From assembly GCA_018065025.1 (NCBI GenBank), contig JAGHUB010000040.1, forward strand, positions 1 to 6,190: DNA of 6,190 nt, given 5' to 3'. Source of the DNA: Candidatus Equihabitans merdae. GTDB lineage: Bacteria > Bacillota > Clostridia > Lachnospirales > Lachnospiraceae. The notes below the pieces were generated by a model that was not told the origin of the DNA, made no database searches, and worked only from the letters and a program-made list of their open reading frames with translations. The first letter of the stretch is position 1. Every line of letters starts with the position of its first letter. A program made the position numbers and the translations under genes. This document shows positions 1-5,637 of the stretch, piece after piece.

Positions 1-461
1 CCATTCTTCAGAATCGTGGTTATCAGGTAGTTATGACCCGTACAGACCACAGCGCACAGCTTAGTAATATTGACCGTGCTGAGATCGCCAATACATCAGG
101 CGCTGAGATCATGGTTCGTATTCATGCCAATGGCGTGGATGACACCAGCGTGAAAGGTGCTCTGACATTTGGACCCAGCTCGGACAATGCTTATCTGTCA
201 CCTGAGTTGATCGCCTCTTCCCAGCGTCTGGGAACAGACGTAGTCAACAAGTTCTGTGAGAGAACCGGTGCACAGAATCGTGGCTACTGCGAAGACGATG
301 GCCTGACAGGTGTTAACTGGACACAGATTCCTGTCACTTATATTGAGATGGGCTTCATGTCCAATCCTGATGAAGATCTGCTGATGGCTGATGATAATTA
401 TCAGAATCTCATGGCAGAAGGTATCGCAAACGGTATCGATGCCTATTTTGCAGGACAATAG
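1..461 (+). CDS. N-acetylmuramoyl-L-alanine amidase (Amidase_3 family), C-terminal part
   Basis: The gene enters from upstream. The first complete codon is at 3, and 152 residues are visible before the TAG stop at 459-461. The fragment reads through the late part of the Amidase_3 fold: a G-Y-x-V-x-M-T-R strand, the R-A-E-I-A-N segment, the R-I-H-A-N motif whose His is a zinc ligand in the family, and the late Y-I-E-M-G-F-M-S-N-P motif that carries the catalytic Glu. The first zinc-ligand His and Glu, and any signal peptide or wall-binding repeats, lie outside the window. The family cuts the amide bond between N-acetylmuramic acid and L-alanine in peptidoglycan, normally outside the membrane. 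The methionine at 33 falls inside a conserved strand, so it is not a real start. The end just after the last helix suggests the catalytic domain is C-terminal in this protein. Confidence 0.92.
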   Translation, partial: ILQNRGYQVVMTRTDHSAQLSNIDRAEIANTSGAEIMVRIHANGVDDTSVKGALTFGPSSDNAYLSPELIASSQRLGTDVVNKFCERTGAQNRGYCEDDGLTGVNWTQIPVTYIEMGFMSNPDEDLLMADDNYQNLMAEGIANGIDAYFAGQ

Positions 462-488
462 TTTATAAAAAGAAATGGAATAAATGTA

Positions 489-2093
489 ATGTGGACGACG
501 GTAATATTTGACCTGGACGGGACATTAACAGCTTCCGGAGAAGGTATACGTAATGCTGTAGCCTATGCTCTTGAGAAGATGGGATTGCCTGTTCCTCCGG
601 AAGATGAACTGAATCAGTTCATAGGGCCGCCTCTGACAGTATCGTTCCAGAATAGATATGGTTTGACACCGGAGGAGAGTATTCCCGGTGTCAATTTATT
701 TAGGGAGTACTATAACGCCAGGGGTATTTATGAAAATGAACCTTATGCAGGGGTTGACCAGTGTCTTAAAGATTTGAAAGACGCCGGTTTCAAGATGGGG
801 ATTGCTTCCTCTAAACCTCATTCAATGGTGGTTAAAGTTCTGAAGTATTTCGGCTTATACGAGTACTTTTCATTTATTCAGGGTGCTCCGGAAGATGAAT
901 CAGAACATGGTGAAAAGGCTCAGATCCTCGCACAAGTCCTGGCTGATCTTAACGATGAAGTTCCCAAGGATCAGATCGTTTATGTAGGGGATCGTATCTA
1001 CGATATAGAAGGGGCTCATGCCAATGATCTTAAAGTGATCGGTGTCTCCTACGGATATGGTGGCTTTGATGAACTGGCCCGGTGTGGTGCGGATCGAATC
1101 GTTTCATCACCTATGATGTTAAGTCGGCTCCTGATAGAGCAGTTGAATGATTCTGCAAGTGATTCTAAGACAGAGGACAATACATCCGAATCCGGGATAA
1201 CAGAGTTTCAAAGCTATCAGGAATATCATCAGATCCAGCCCATCCGACAGGATAAGCTTCCTCTTAAGGTATGGCGGGTTTTCTATCCCATGATTTTGTA
1301 CCTTGTCATATCCAATATTTTTGCTGTGGGTGTTTCTCTGGTATTTTCCGTGATTGGTGCCATTTTGGGAGCAAGCCCAGATGTTGTCAATGATTTCCTG
1401 ACCCATGGTATGGTAGCCATGCAGGGTCTGGCGGGTCTCATTACCCTGCCATTTCTTATCCTCTTCATCAAGCGTGATGAAGCCAGACGGAGTATGGGCT
1501 ATTATCCAAGGGGCGTGTTTAAGGAAATAGCTATAAAGCCTCAGTGGATCATAGCCGGTATAATCATGATTCTGATCGGCAACAAGGGAATCGGCAACGT
1601 TATTGAATATACAGGAATTACCCAGGTGGATCAGGCTTTCCAGGAGGCTTCCGAATACTTATTCAACGGTCCTATTGTTCTTCAGATCTTGGTTATCTGC
1701 TTCTTCGGACCTGTAGTAGAAGAGCTTATCTTCAGAGGGCTGATCTATCGCCGTCTGAAGGATTATATGGGTATGTGGCCGGCTATTTGGCTGACACCTC
1801 TTATATTCGCTGTCTACCATATGAACCTGTCTCAGGGAATATTCGCTTTCCTTCTGGGCATGTGCATGACAGCTATGTATGAGAAGACGGGAAAATTGTG
1901 GGTATCTATACTACTTCACATCACCAATAATTTTGTCGCTGTAGTATTTACGGAGATTCTGGATTCCATTCCGATTCTGTCCTTACCTGTGACGGATTTT
2001 ATCTTCGCAGGTATCTACCTGGTAATGCTGGCTGTATTGTTGGTAAGCCTTAGAAAAGACAACAAAAATCAAAAAAACCCGGCTTTGAATTAA
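489..2093 (+). CDS. Fusion of a HAD-family phosphatase and a CPBP-type intramembrane metalloprotease
   Basis: One uninterrupted 534-codon frame encodes two domains. Residues 1-215 form a HAD hydrolase of the phosphoglycolate-phosphatase/5'-nucleotidase-like type. Motif I is F-D-L-D-G-T with D8 and D10, a helical cap spans about 15-85 and includes F-I-G-P-P-L, motif II is at S107, motif III is probably K143, and motif IV is G-D-R-I-Y-D with D168 and D172. Residues 216-255 are a polar Ser/Asp/Gln-rich linker. Residues 260-521 hold about eight hydrophobic segments with the CPBP (CAAX protease/Abi) motifs: E411-E412-x3-R416, F440-x3-H444, and H477 with N481. All catalytic positions of both domains look intact. 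CPBP members include prenyl-protein CAAX proteases and bacteriocin-immunity proteins; the substrate here is unknown. The phosphatase should face the cytosol. The start lies just before motif I, with only a weak GGA-type ribosome site about 9 bases upstream. The 27-bp gap suggests co-transcription with the amidase. Confidence 0.88.
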   Translation: MWTTVIFDLDGTLTASGEGIRNAVAYALEKMGLPVPPEDELNQFIGPPLTVSFQNRYGLTPEESIPGVNLFREYYNARGIYENEPYAGVDQCLKDLKDAGFKMGIASSKPHSMVVKVLKYFGLYEYFSFIQGAPEDESEHGEKAQILAQVLADLNDEVPKDQIVYVGDRIYDIEGAHANDLKVIGVSYGYGGFDELARCGADRIVSSPMMLSRLLIEQLNDSASDSKTEDNTSESGITEFQSYQEYHQIQPIRQDKLPLKVWRVFYPMILYLVISNIFAVGVSLVFSVIGAILGASPDVVNDFLTHGMVAMQGLAGLITLPFLILFIKRDEARRSMGYYPRGVFKEIAIKPQWIIAGIIMILIGNKGIGNVIEYTGITQVDQAFQEASEYLFNGPIVLQILVICFFGPVVEELIFRGLIYRRLKDYMGMWPAIWLTPLIFAVYHMNLSQGIFAFLLGMCMTAMYEKTGKLWVSILLHITNNFVAVVFTEILDSIPILSLPVTDFIFAGIYLVMLAVLLVSLRKDNKNQKNPALN

Positions 2094-2145
2094 GGTCTTG
2101 AGACCTGATGACACAGCCCCTGCTGTAAGAGCAGAAAAATGATGA

Positions 2146-2170
2146 AAAATCGCGTAAAAACGTGGATTTT
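2146..2170 (+). terminator. Possible weak AT-rich terminator after the HAD-CPBP gene
   Basis: AAAATCGCGT and ACGT-g-GATTTT can pair as a 10-bp stem with one bulged G, one G-U pair and an AAAA loop. The right arm ends in TTTT and another TTTT follows at 2177-2180. The stem has few GC pairs, so it would be a weak terminator. Its place between the HAD-CPBP stop and the rpsB promoter fits that role. It is the only reasonable candidate between 2094 and 2184. Confidence 0.33.
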
Positions 2171-2184
2171 ATGGTATTTTGGGT

Positions 2185-2213
2185 TTGACTTGATTTGGTC
2201 CGAATGCTATAAT
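2185..2213 (+). promoter_or_regulatory. Strong housekeeping-sigma promoter for rpsB-tsf
   Basis: A TTGACT -35 box (2185-2190) is followed by exactly 17 bases and a perfect TATAAT -10 box (2208-2213). A TG at 2205-2206 adds an extended -10 (TGCTATAAT). Transcription should start near 2220, giving a leader of about 100 nt before rpsB. Such a strong promoter suits a ribosomal protein operon. The 11 bases AATGCTATAAT (2203-2213) recur exactly at 4124-4134. Confidence 0.9.
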
Positions 2214-2232
2214 TCTCACGTTGTGTAAAAAT

Positions 2233-2293
2233 CACATAGGTGGATTTGTTTATGAGGTTCTTGCTAGTCAAGTATAAACAACGGAAGCCTGTG
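2233..2293 (+). promoter_or_regulatory. Structured 5' leader of rpsB, candidate S2 autoregulatory RNA
   Basis: The leader contains a clear hairpin. TTGTTTATG (2246-2254) pairs with TATAAACAA (2273-2281), the first eight pairs being Watson-Crick and the ninth G-U. Inside it, CTTG (2260-2263) pairs with CAAG (2269-2272) around a CTAGT loop, leaving a 5-nt bulge. An outer helix may form between CACA-ta-GG (2233-2240) and CCTGTG (2288-2293). CACA can instead pair with TGTG at 2222-2225, so two exclusive folds are possible. In E. coli, S2 represses rpsB-tsf through the rpsB leader. A similar role here is inference from position and foldability, because no known leader motif was recognised. Confidence 0.45.
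2238..2243 (+). promoter_or_regulatory. Shine-Dalgarno-like site AGGTGG of the rpsB upstream ORF
   Basis: AGGTGG differs from AGGAGG at one base and lies 8 bases before an ATG at 2252. This spacing is ideal and is the main reason to consider the leader ORF translated. The site also overlaps the proposed outer helix of the leader. Confidence 0.4.
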
Positions 2294-2323
2294 GAAGAAA
2301 AACCAAAAGGAGAACGAAAATGA
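2252..2323 (+). CDS. Possible 23-residue leader peptide (uORF) overlapping the rpsB start
   Basis: An ATG at 2252 opens 23 sense codons and ends in TGA at 2321-2323. The TGA overlaps the rpsB ATG (2320-2322) as ATGA, the usual arrangement for translational coupling. The peptide begins [12 protein letters not shown] and continues Lys/Glu-rich. It is strongly basic, with no recognised family. It has an AGGTGG site 8 bases upstream, and the rpsB Shine-Dalgarno AAGGAG lies within its own codons. Ribosomes reading it would melt the leader hairpin at 2246-2281 and end on the rpsB start. A stop-free run of 23 codons is not rare by chance. The combination with a ribosome site and exact ATGA overlap is more persuasive but unproven. 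The same bases could simply be a non-coding leader. Confidence 0.38.
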   Translation: MRFLLVKYKQRKPVEEKPKGERK

Positions 2324-3096
2324 GTGTTATTTCCATGAAGCAGCTGCTGGAAGCCGGCGTTCACTTCGGTCATCAGACCAGACGTTGGAATCCCAAAATG
2401 AAACCCTACATCTACACAGAGAGAAACGGTATCTACATCATCGATCTGCAGAAGACAGTCGGTATGGTTGACGATGCTTACAATGCTATGGCTGATGTTG
2501 TTGCTAAAGACGGTATGATCCTGTTCGGCGGTACAATGAAACAGGGTCAGGATACTATCGCTACAGAAGCACAGCGCTGCGGTATGTACTATGTTAACGA
2601 ACGTTGGCTCGGTGGTATGCTGACAAACTTCAGAACCATCAAAGAACGTATTGCCCGTCTTAAAGAAATCGAAGAGATGGAAGCCAACGGCACATTCGAT
2701 GTTCTGCCCAAGAAGGAAGTTCTGAAACTCAAGAAGATCCAGACCAAGCTTGAAAAACAGCTGGGCGGTATCAAAGAGATGAAGAAGATCCCGGATGCTA
2801 TCTTCGTTGTTGACCCGAAGAAAGAAGCTATCTGCGTACAGGAAGCTCACAAGCTGAACATCCCCCTGATCGGTATCTGCGATACAAACTGTGATCCGGA
2901 TGAACTTGACTATGTCATCCCGGGTAACGATGATGCTATCCGCGCCGTCAAACTGATCGTTTCCAGAATGGCTGATGCCGTTATCGAAGCTAACCAGGGC
3001 AAGATGGCTGCTGATCCGGAAGAAGTCCCGGCAGAAGGTTACACAGCATATCCGGATGAAGAATCCGAAAAAGCTGCTAAGGCCAACGAACAGTAA
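2320..3096 (+). CDS. rpsB: 30S ribosomal protein S2
   Basis: The 258-residue protein is a full-length bacterial S2. The N-terminus [10 protein letters not shown] leads into the family signature [15 protein letters not shown] (residues 13-27). It is followed by [11 protein letters not shown] (33-43), [14 protein letters not shown] (91-104), a charged helical hairpin at about 105-155, and I-P-D-A-I-F-V-V-D (157-165). A C-terminal acidic tail follows residue 228. S2 joins the small subunit late, near the mRNA exit region on the back of the 30S. The start is fixed by AAGGAG (2307-2312) seven bases upstream and by homology. The gene leads a two-gene operon with tsf. Codon choice is strongly biased, as expected for high expression. 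Confidence 0.98.
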   Translation: MSVISMKQLLEAGVHFGHQTRRWNPKMKPYIYTERNGIYIIDLQKTVGMVDDAYNAMADVVAKDGMILFGGTMKQGQDTIATEAQRCGMYYVNERWLGGMLTNFRTIKERIARLKEIEEMEANGTFDVLPKKEVLKLKKIQTKLEKQLGGIKEMKKIPDAIFVVDPKKEAICVQEAHKLNIPLIGICDTNCDPDELDYVIPGNDDAIRAVKLIVSRMADAVIEANQGKMAADPEEVPAEGYTAYPDEESEKAAKANEQ

Positions 3097-3109
3097 TATC
3101 TGATTTAGG

Positions 3110-3135
3110 GAGCCTTCCATGAATATGGGAGGCTC
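3110..3135 (+). promoter_or_regulatory. Strong hairpin in the rpsB-tsf spacer, possible attenuator or processing site
   Basis: GAGCCT-T-CCAT pairs with ATGG-G-AGGCTC to give an 11-bp stem with one U-G wobble and a GAAT tetraloop. Only ATTT follows, with no real U-tract, so complete intrinsic termination is unlikely. It lies 13 bases after the rpsB stop and ends 12 bases before the tsf Shine-Dalgarno. Partial termination, RNase processing or protection of the rpsB 3' end are all possible ways to set the S2 to EF-Ts ratio. The structure is clear; its role is inference. Confidence 0.72.
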
Positions 3136-3161
3136 ATTTCCAAGATGAGGAGGAAATAATT

Positions 3162-4103
3162 ATGGCAATTACAGCCGCAATGGTTAAAGAACTGAGAGAA
3201 CTCAGCGGTGCCGGTATGATGGACTGCAAGAGAGCTCTTACAGAAACAAACGGTGATATGGATGAAGCTATCGATCTGCTGCGTAAGAACGGTCAGATGA
3301 AGGCTGCTAAGAAGGCCGACCGTATCGCTGCTGAAGGTATCTGCATGACAAACGTTTCTGAAGACTGCAAGCTCGGTGTTGCTGTTGAAGTTAACGCTGA
3401 AACAGACTTCGTTGCTAAGAACGAAAAGTTCCAGACATTCGTAGCTAAGGTTGCTGAGACTGTTGTTAAGTCCGGTGCTGCTGATATGGATGCTCTGATG
3501 GCTGCTGAATGGACATATGATGAATCTGCTACAGTTGCCGATGCTCTGACAGCTCTGATCGCTGTTATCGGTGAAAACATGAAGATCCGTCGTTTCCAGA
3601 CAGTTAAAGAAGACAACGGTTTCGTTGCTGCTTACACACATATGGGCGGCAAGATCGTTACTATGATCGATGTTGAAACAGACGTTATCAACGACGCTGT
3701 TGCTGAAATGGGTAAGAACATCGCTATGCAGTGCGCTGCTATGAAGCCGGAATACTGCAGCAGAGAAGAAGTTGATGATGCTTTCATCGAACATGAAAAA
3801 GAAATCCTTCTTGCTCAGATCATGAACGATCCCAAGGAATCCCAGAAGCCGGAAAAGGTTATCCAGGGTATGATCCAGGGCCGTATCGCCAAGGAACTGA
3901 AAGACATCTGCCTGCTTGATCAGATCTATGTTAAGGCTGAAGATGGTAAGCAGACAGTTCAGAAGTATGTTGACGAAGTTGCTAAGGCTAACGGCGCTAA
4001 CATCAAGATCAAGGGCTATGTCCGTTTCGAAACAGGCGAAGGTCTGGAAAAGAAAGTTGAAGATTTCGCTGCTGAAGTTGCAGCCCAGAGAGCTAAAGCT
4101 TAA
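3162..4103 (+). CDS. tsf: Translation elongation factor Ts (EF-Ts)
   Basis: The 313-residue protein is a full-length EF-Ts, the guanine nucleotide exchange factor that releases GDP from EF-Tu in the cytosol. The N-terminal UBA-like domain spans about residues 3-43 and carries V-K-E-L-R-E-L-S-G-A-G-M-M-D-C-K-R-A-L. Next come K-A-A-K-K-A-D-R-I-A-A-E-G (47-59) and the EF-Tu-contacting E-V-N-A-E-T-D-F-V-A-K-N (76-87). Two core repeats follow. The start is set by AGGAGGA (3148-3154) seven bases upstream. The protein is longer than E. coli EF-Ts (283 residues). The gene follows rpsB by 65 bp, the common bacterial order, and it ends at a terminator. Codon use is extremely biased toward GCT, GTT and AAG, marking very high expression. 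No pyrH or frr follows, although they often do in other bacteria. Confidence 0.98.
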   Translation: MAITAAMVKELRELSGAGMMDCKRALTETNGDMDEAIDLLRKNGQMKAAKKADRIAAEGICMTNVSEDCKLGVAVEVNAETDFVAKNEKFQTFVAKVAETVVKSGAADMDALMAAEWTYDESATVADALTALIAVIGENMKIRRFQTVKEDNGFVAAYTHMGGKIVTMIDVETDVINDAVAEMGKNIAMQCAAMKPEYCSREEVDDAFIEHEKEILLAQIMNDPKESQKPEKVIQGMIQGRIAKELKDICLLDQIYVKAEDGKQTVQKYVDEVAKANGANIKIKGYVRFETGEGLEKKVEDFAAEVAAQRAKA

Positions 4104-4105
4104 TC

Positions 4106-4134
4106 TGTGATTTTCAAAAGAATAATGCTATAAT
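4106..4134 (+). promoter_or_regulatory. Probable extended -10 promoter for the FAH-yqeG-aroK operon
   Basis: A perfect TATAAT (4129-4134) preceded by TG at 4126-4127 gives an extended -10. The 11-base string AATGCTATAAT (4124-4134) is identical to the -10 region of the rpsB promoter. The -35 region is poor (TGTGAT at 4106-4111, 17-bp spacer), which extended -10 promoters can tolerate. The start would be near 4141, leaving a leader of about 88 nt before the FAH gene. The -10 ends one base before the tsf terminator stem. Confidence 0.62.
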
Positions 4135-4135
4135 A

Positions 4136-4177
4136 CAAGAGCCGTGTGGGTGATCCTGCATGGCTCTTGATTTGTTA
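4136..4177 (+). terminator. Intrinsic terminator of the rpsB-tsf operon
   Basis: CAAGAGCC (4136-4143) pairs perfectly with GGCTCTTG (4162-4169). The intervening bases extend the stem to 15 continuous pairs, including three G-U wobbles, capped by a TGAT loop. The U-rich run ATTTGTT (4171-4177 and the base before) follows. It begins 32 bases after the tsf stop. The U-tract is interrupted by a G, so some read-through is possible. Confidence 0.8.
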
Positions 4178-4181
4178 ATAT

Positions 4182-4200
4182 CCCATATTTGACTTATGGG
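4182..4200 (+). repeat. Short inverted repeat CCCATA-N7-TATGGG upstream of the FAH gene
   Basis: CCCATA (4182-4187) and TATGGG (4195-4200) form a perfect 6-bp dyad around TTTGACT. It lies in the predicted leader of the FAH operon, 28 bases before the start codon. It could be a regulator binding site or a small RNA hairpin. A dyad this short can occur by chance. Confidence 0.35.
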
Positions 4201-4216
4201 TATAAATTTGTTTTAT

Positions 4217-4224
4217 GAGGAGAG
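4217..4224 (+). promoter_or_regulatory. Ribosome binding site that sets the FAH-family start
   Basis: GAGGAGAG contains AGGAG six bases before the ATG at 4229. An in-frame ATG at 4196 has no such site, and the 11 extra residues it would add do not resemble the family N-terminus. The ATG at 4229 is therefore preferred. Confidence 0.85.
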
Positions 4225-4228
4225 TTAT

Positions 4229-5113
4229 ATGAAGTTTCTGACATACATGGATCAGGGTTATGAGACACTTGGTGTTCTGTCTAAAGATGAGCAGACAGTT
4301 TATCGTCTGGCAGACACAGGCCTGACATTTTTTAATATGAATGATCTGATCGAACGTCTGACAGATGAAGATAAGGCTGTCATTAAGGATTATCTGAAGA
4401 ATCCGGAAGATCCCGGCGTTCCCTATGAAGAAGTAGAAAAATGTGCTCCCATTCCCCGTCCGGCACAGGATGTGATCTGTCTTGGTATCAACTATGCCGC
4501 CCATGCTGTTGAAGCCGCTCATTATGAAAATGATACTTTCGGTGGCGAACGTCCTTATCCCATCTATTTTGCTAAGCGTGTTAATGAAGCTGTAGCAGAC
4601 GGTGGCTTTATCGAAAGTCATCCGGGTCTGGTTGAACGTCTCGACTATGAATGCGAACTGGCTGTTGTTATTGGCCGTCCCTGCAAGGATGTTAAAGCAG
4701 AAGATGCATATGACTATGTTTTTGGCTATACCATCGTCAACGATGTCAGTGCCCGTGTCCTTCAGAGACGTCATAAACAGTGGTATTTCGGTAAGAGTCT
4801 GGATGGCTTCACACCCATCGGTCCCTGGATCACCACAGCTGATGAGATTCAGGGTAAGCCCAGACTTAAGATTCAGAGTTATATCAATGGCGAACTGCGT
4901 CAGGATTCTATCACCGATCATCTTATCTTTGACATCGGCTATATTATCTCAGAGCTGTCTCAGGGTATGACACTGCTGCCCGGTACCATTATCGCAACCG
5001 GCACACCGGCAGGTGTTGGCATGGGCTTCGATCCGCCTAAGTTCCTGAAGAGTGGTGATCAGGTGGATTGTTATATCGAGAAGATCGGTACACTGCATAA
5101 CACAGTACGCTGA
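4229..5113 (+). CDS. Fumarylacetoacetate hydrolase (FAH) family protein
   Basis: The 294-residue protein has a small N-terminal domain (about 1-75) and a FAH catalytic domain (about 80-294). Visible family features are I-C-L-G-I-N-Y-A-A-H at 83-92, the metal-binding pair E141 and E143 in D-Y-E-C-E-L-A-V-V-I-G, D172 in N-D-V-S-A-R, K189 in F-G-K-S-L-D-G-F-T-P-I-G-P, and G-T-P-A-G-V-G at 258-264. These are the Mg/Mn-binding residues of the family. Members cleave or isomerise 2-keto acids such as acylpyruvates, 2-hydroxyhepta-2,4-diene-1,7-dioate or oxaloacetate enol. The exact substrate cannot be read from sequence, and no aromatic-degradation genes are nearby. The enzyme should be cytosolic. 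It is probably the first gene of an operon with yqeG (20-bp gap) and the shikimate-kinase-like gene. A housekeeping metabolite-repair or keto-acid role is plausible but inferred. Confidence 0.92.
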   Translation: MKFLTYMDQGYETLGVLSKDEQTVYRLADTGLTFFNMNDLIERLTDEDKAVIKDYLKNPEDPGVPYEEVEKCAPIPRPAQDVICLGINYAAHAVEAAHYENDTFGGERPYPIYFAKRVNEAVADGGFIESHPGLVERLDYECELAVVIGRPCKDVKAEDAYDYVFGYTIVNDVSARVLQRRHKQWYFGKSLDGFTPIGPWITTADEIQGKPRLKIQSYINGELRQDSITDHLIFDIGYIISELSQGMTLLPGTIIATGTPAGVGMGFDPPKFLKSGDQVDCYIEKIGTLHNTVR

Positions 5114-5133
5114 TATTAACGGAGATATAAGAT

Positions 5134-5637
5134 ATGCTTAATGCATTTTATCCCTCTGAGGAAGTCTCAAGTACCTACGTCATTGATTTTGAAGGATTGT
5201 ATGAAAGAGGCTTCCGCGGTATTATATTTGATATAGATAATACGTTGGTTCCCCACGGTGCTCCGGCAGATGAACGGGCCAAGGCTTTGTTTGCCCGATT
5301 AAAAGCTATCGGCTTTGAATGCTGTCTGCTTTCGAACAATAAACGTCCTCGTCTTGAGATGTTTAATAAAGAGATACAGGTCCATGGTATCTGGAAAGCA
5401 GATAAACCTAAGAAGACGGGTTATCGCAAAGCCATGACTTTGATGGGCACAGATGAAAGCAATACATTATTCGTTGGAGACCAGCTTTTTACCGATGTAT
5501 GGGGGGCCAACCGGTGTGGAATCCGCACCATTTTGGTTGGGCAGATCGATAAAAAAGAGGAGATTCAGATCGTTTTGAAGAGGTATCTGGAGCGAATCGT
5601 ATTATTCTTTTATCATCAGAAGGAGAAAAAGAGATGA
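5134..5637 (+). CDS. yqeG: YqeG-family HAD phosphatase (subfamily IIIA)
   Basis: The 167-residue length is typical of YqeG. The N-terminus M-L-N-A-F-Y-P-S-E-E-V matches the family opening. HAD motif I is F-D-I-D-N-T-L-V with nucleophile D33 and D35, motif II is S67-N-N, motif III is K91 in K-A-D-K-P, and motif IV is G-D-Q-L-F-T-D (115-121) with D116 and D121. The C-terminal R-Y-L-E-R-I-V stretch is also typical, and there is no separate cap domain. The family is related to the yeast mitochondrial phosphatidylglycerophosphatase Gep4, so a role in phosphatidylglycerol synthesis is possible. The bacterial function is not settled. GGAG (5121-5124) lies nine bases before the start. The TGA stop overlaps the next ATG as ATGA, implying translational coupling. 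In Bacillus subtilis, yqeG also neighbours a shikimate-pathway gene (aroE). Confidence 0.93.
   Translation: MLNAFYPSEEVSSTYVIDFEGLYERGFRGIIFDIDNTLVPHGAPADERAKALFARLKAIGFECCLLSNNKRPRLEMFNKEIQVHGIWKADKPKKTGYRKAMTLMGTDESNTLFVGDQLFTDVWGANRCGIRTILVGQIDKKEEIQIVLKRYLERIVLFFYHQKEKKR

Noticed and set aside
1130..1270. Frameshift or separate gene start at the HAD-CPBP junction
   Set aside because: The frame is continuous through a plausible polar linker, and no in-frame ATG with a ribosome site was seen just before the membrane domain.
2094..2105. Near-palindrome GGTCT-TG-AGACC after the HAD-CPBP stop
   Set aside because: The two-base loop is too tight for a stable RNA hairpin and there is no further context for a binding site.
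2113..2134. Two small exclusive hairpins (ACAGC/GCTGT and CTGCT/AGCAG) after the HAD-CPBP gene
   Set aside because: Each has only 5 bp and is followed by A-rich rather than T-rich sequence, so neither is a convincing terminator. They lie upstream of the rpsB start site and cannot be part of its leader.
2220..2319. T-box or metabolite riboswitch in the rpsB leader
   Set aside because: The leader is short, has no T-box sequence or known riboswitch core, and no terminator/antiterminator pair with a U-tract before rpsB.
2050..3120. Long antisense open frame (356 codons) across rpsB
   Set aside because: The opposite strand is a clear full-length S2 with a promoter and ribosome site. The antisense frame arises from biased codons that avoid TTA, CTA and TCA in that register. 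Its translation is Phe/Cys/His-rich without a recognisable domain.
3105..3794. Antisense open frame (229 codons) across tsf
   Set aside because: It is a shadow of the very biased tsf codons, without a recognisable domain.
4189..4216. TTGACT followed by TTTTAT as a second promoter for the FAH gene
   Set aside because: The -10 is poor with a 16-bp spacer, and the start would fall in or after the ribosome site, removing it from the mRNA.
4196..4228. Earlier in-frame ATG for the FAH gene
   Set aside because: It has no ribosome site and overlaps the CCCATA/TATGGG dyad. The ATG at 4229 has AGGAG at ideal spacing and gives the expected N-terminus.
4175..4921. Antisense open frame (248 codons) across the FAH gene
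   Set aside because: It overlaps a well-supported gene almost entirely and has no recognisable motifs.
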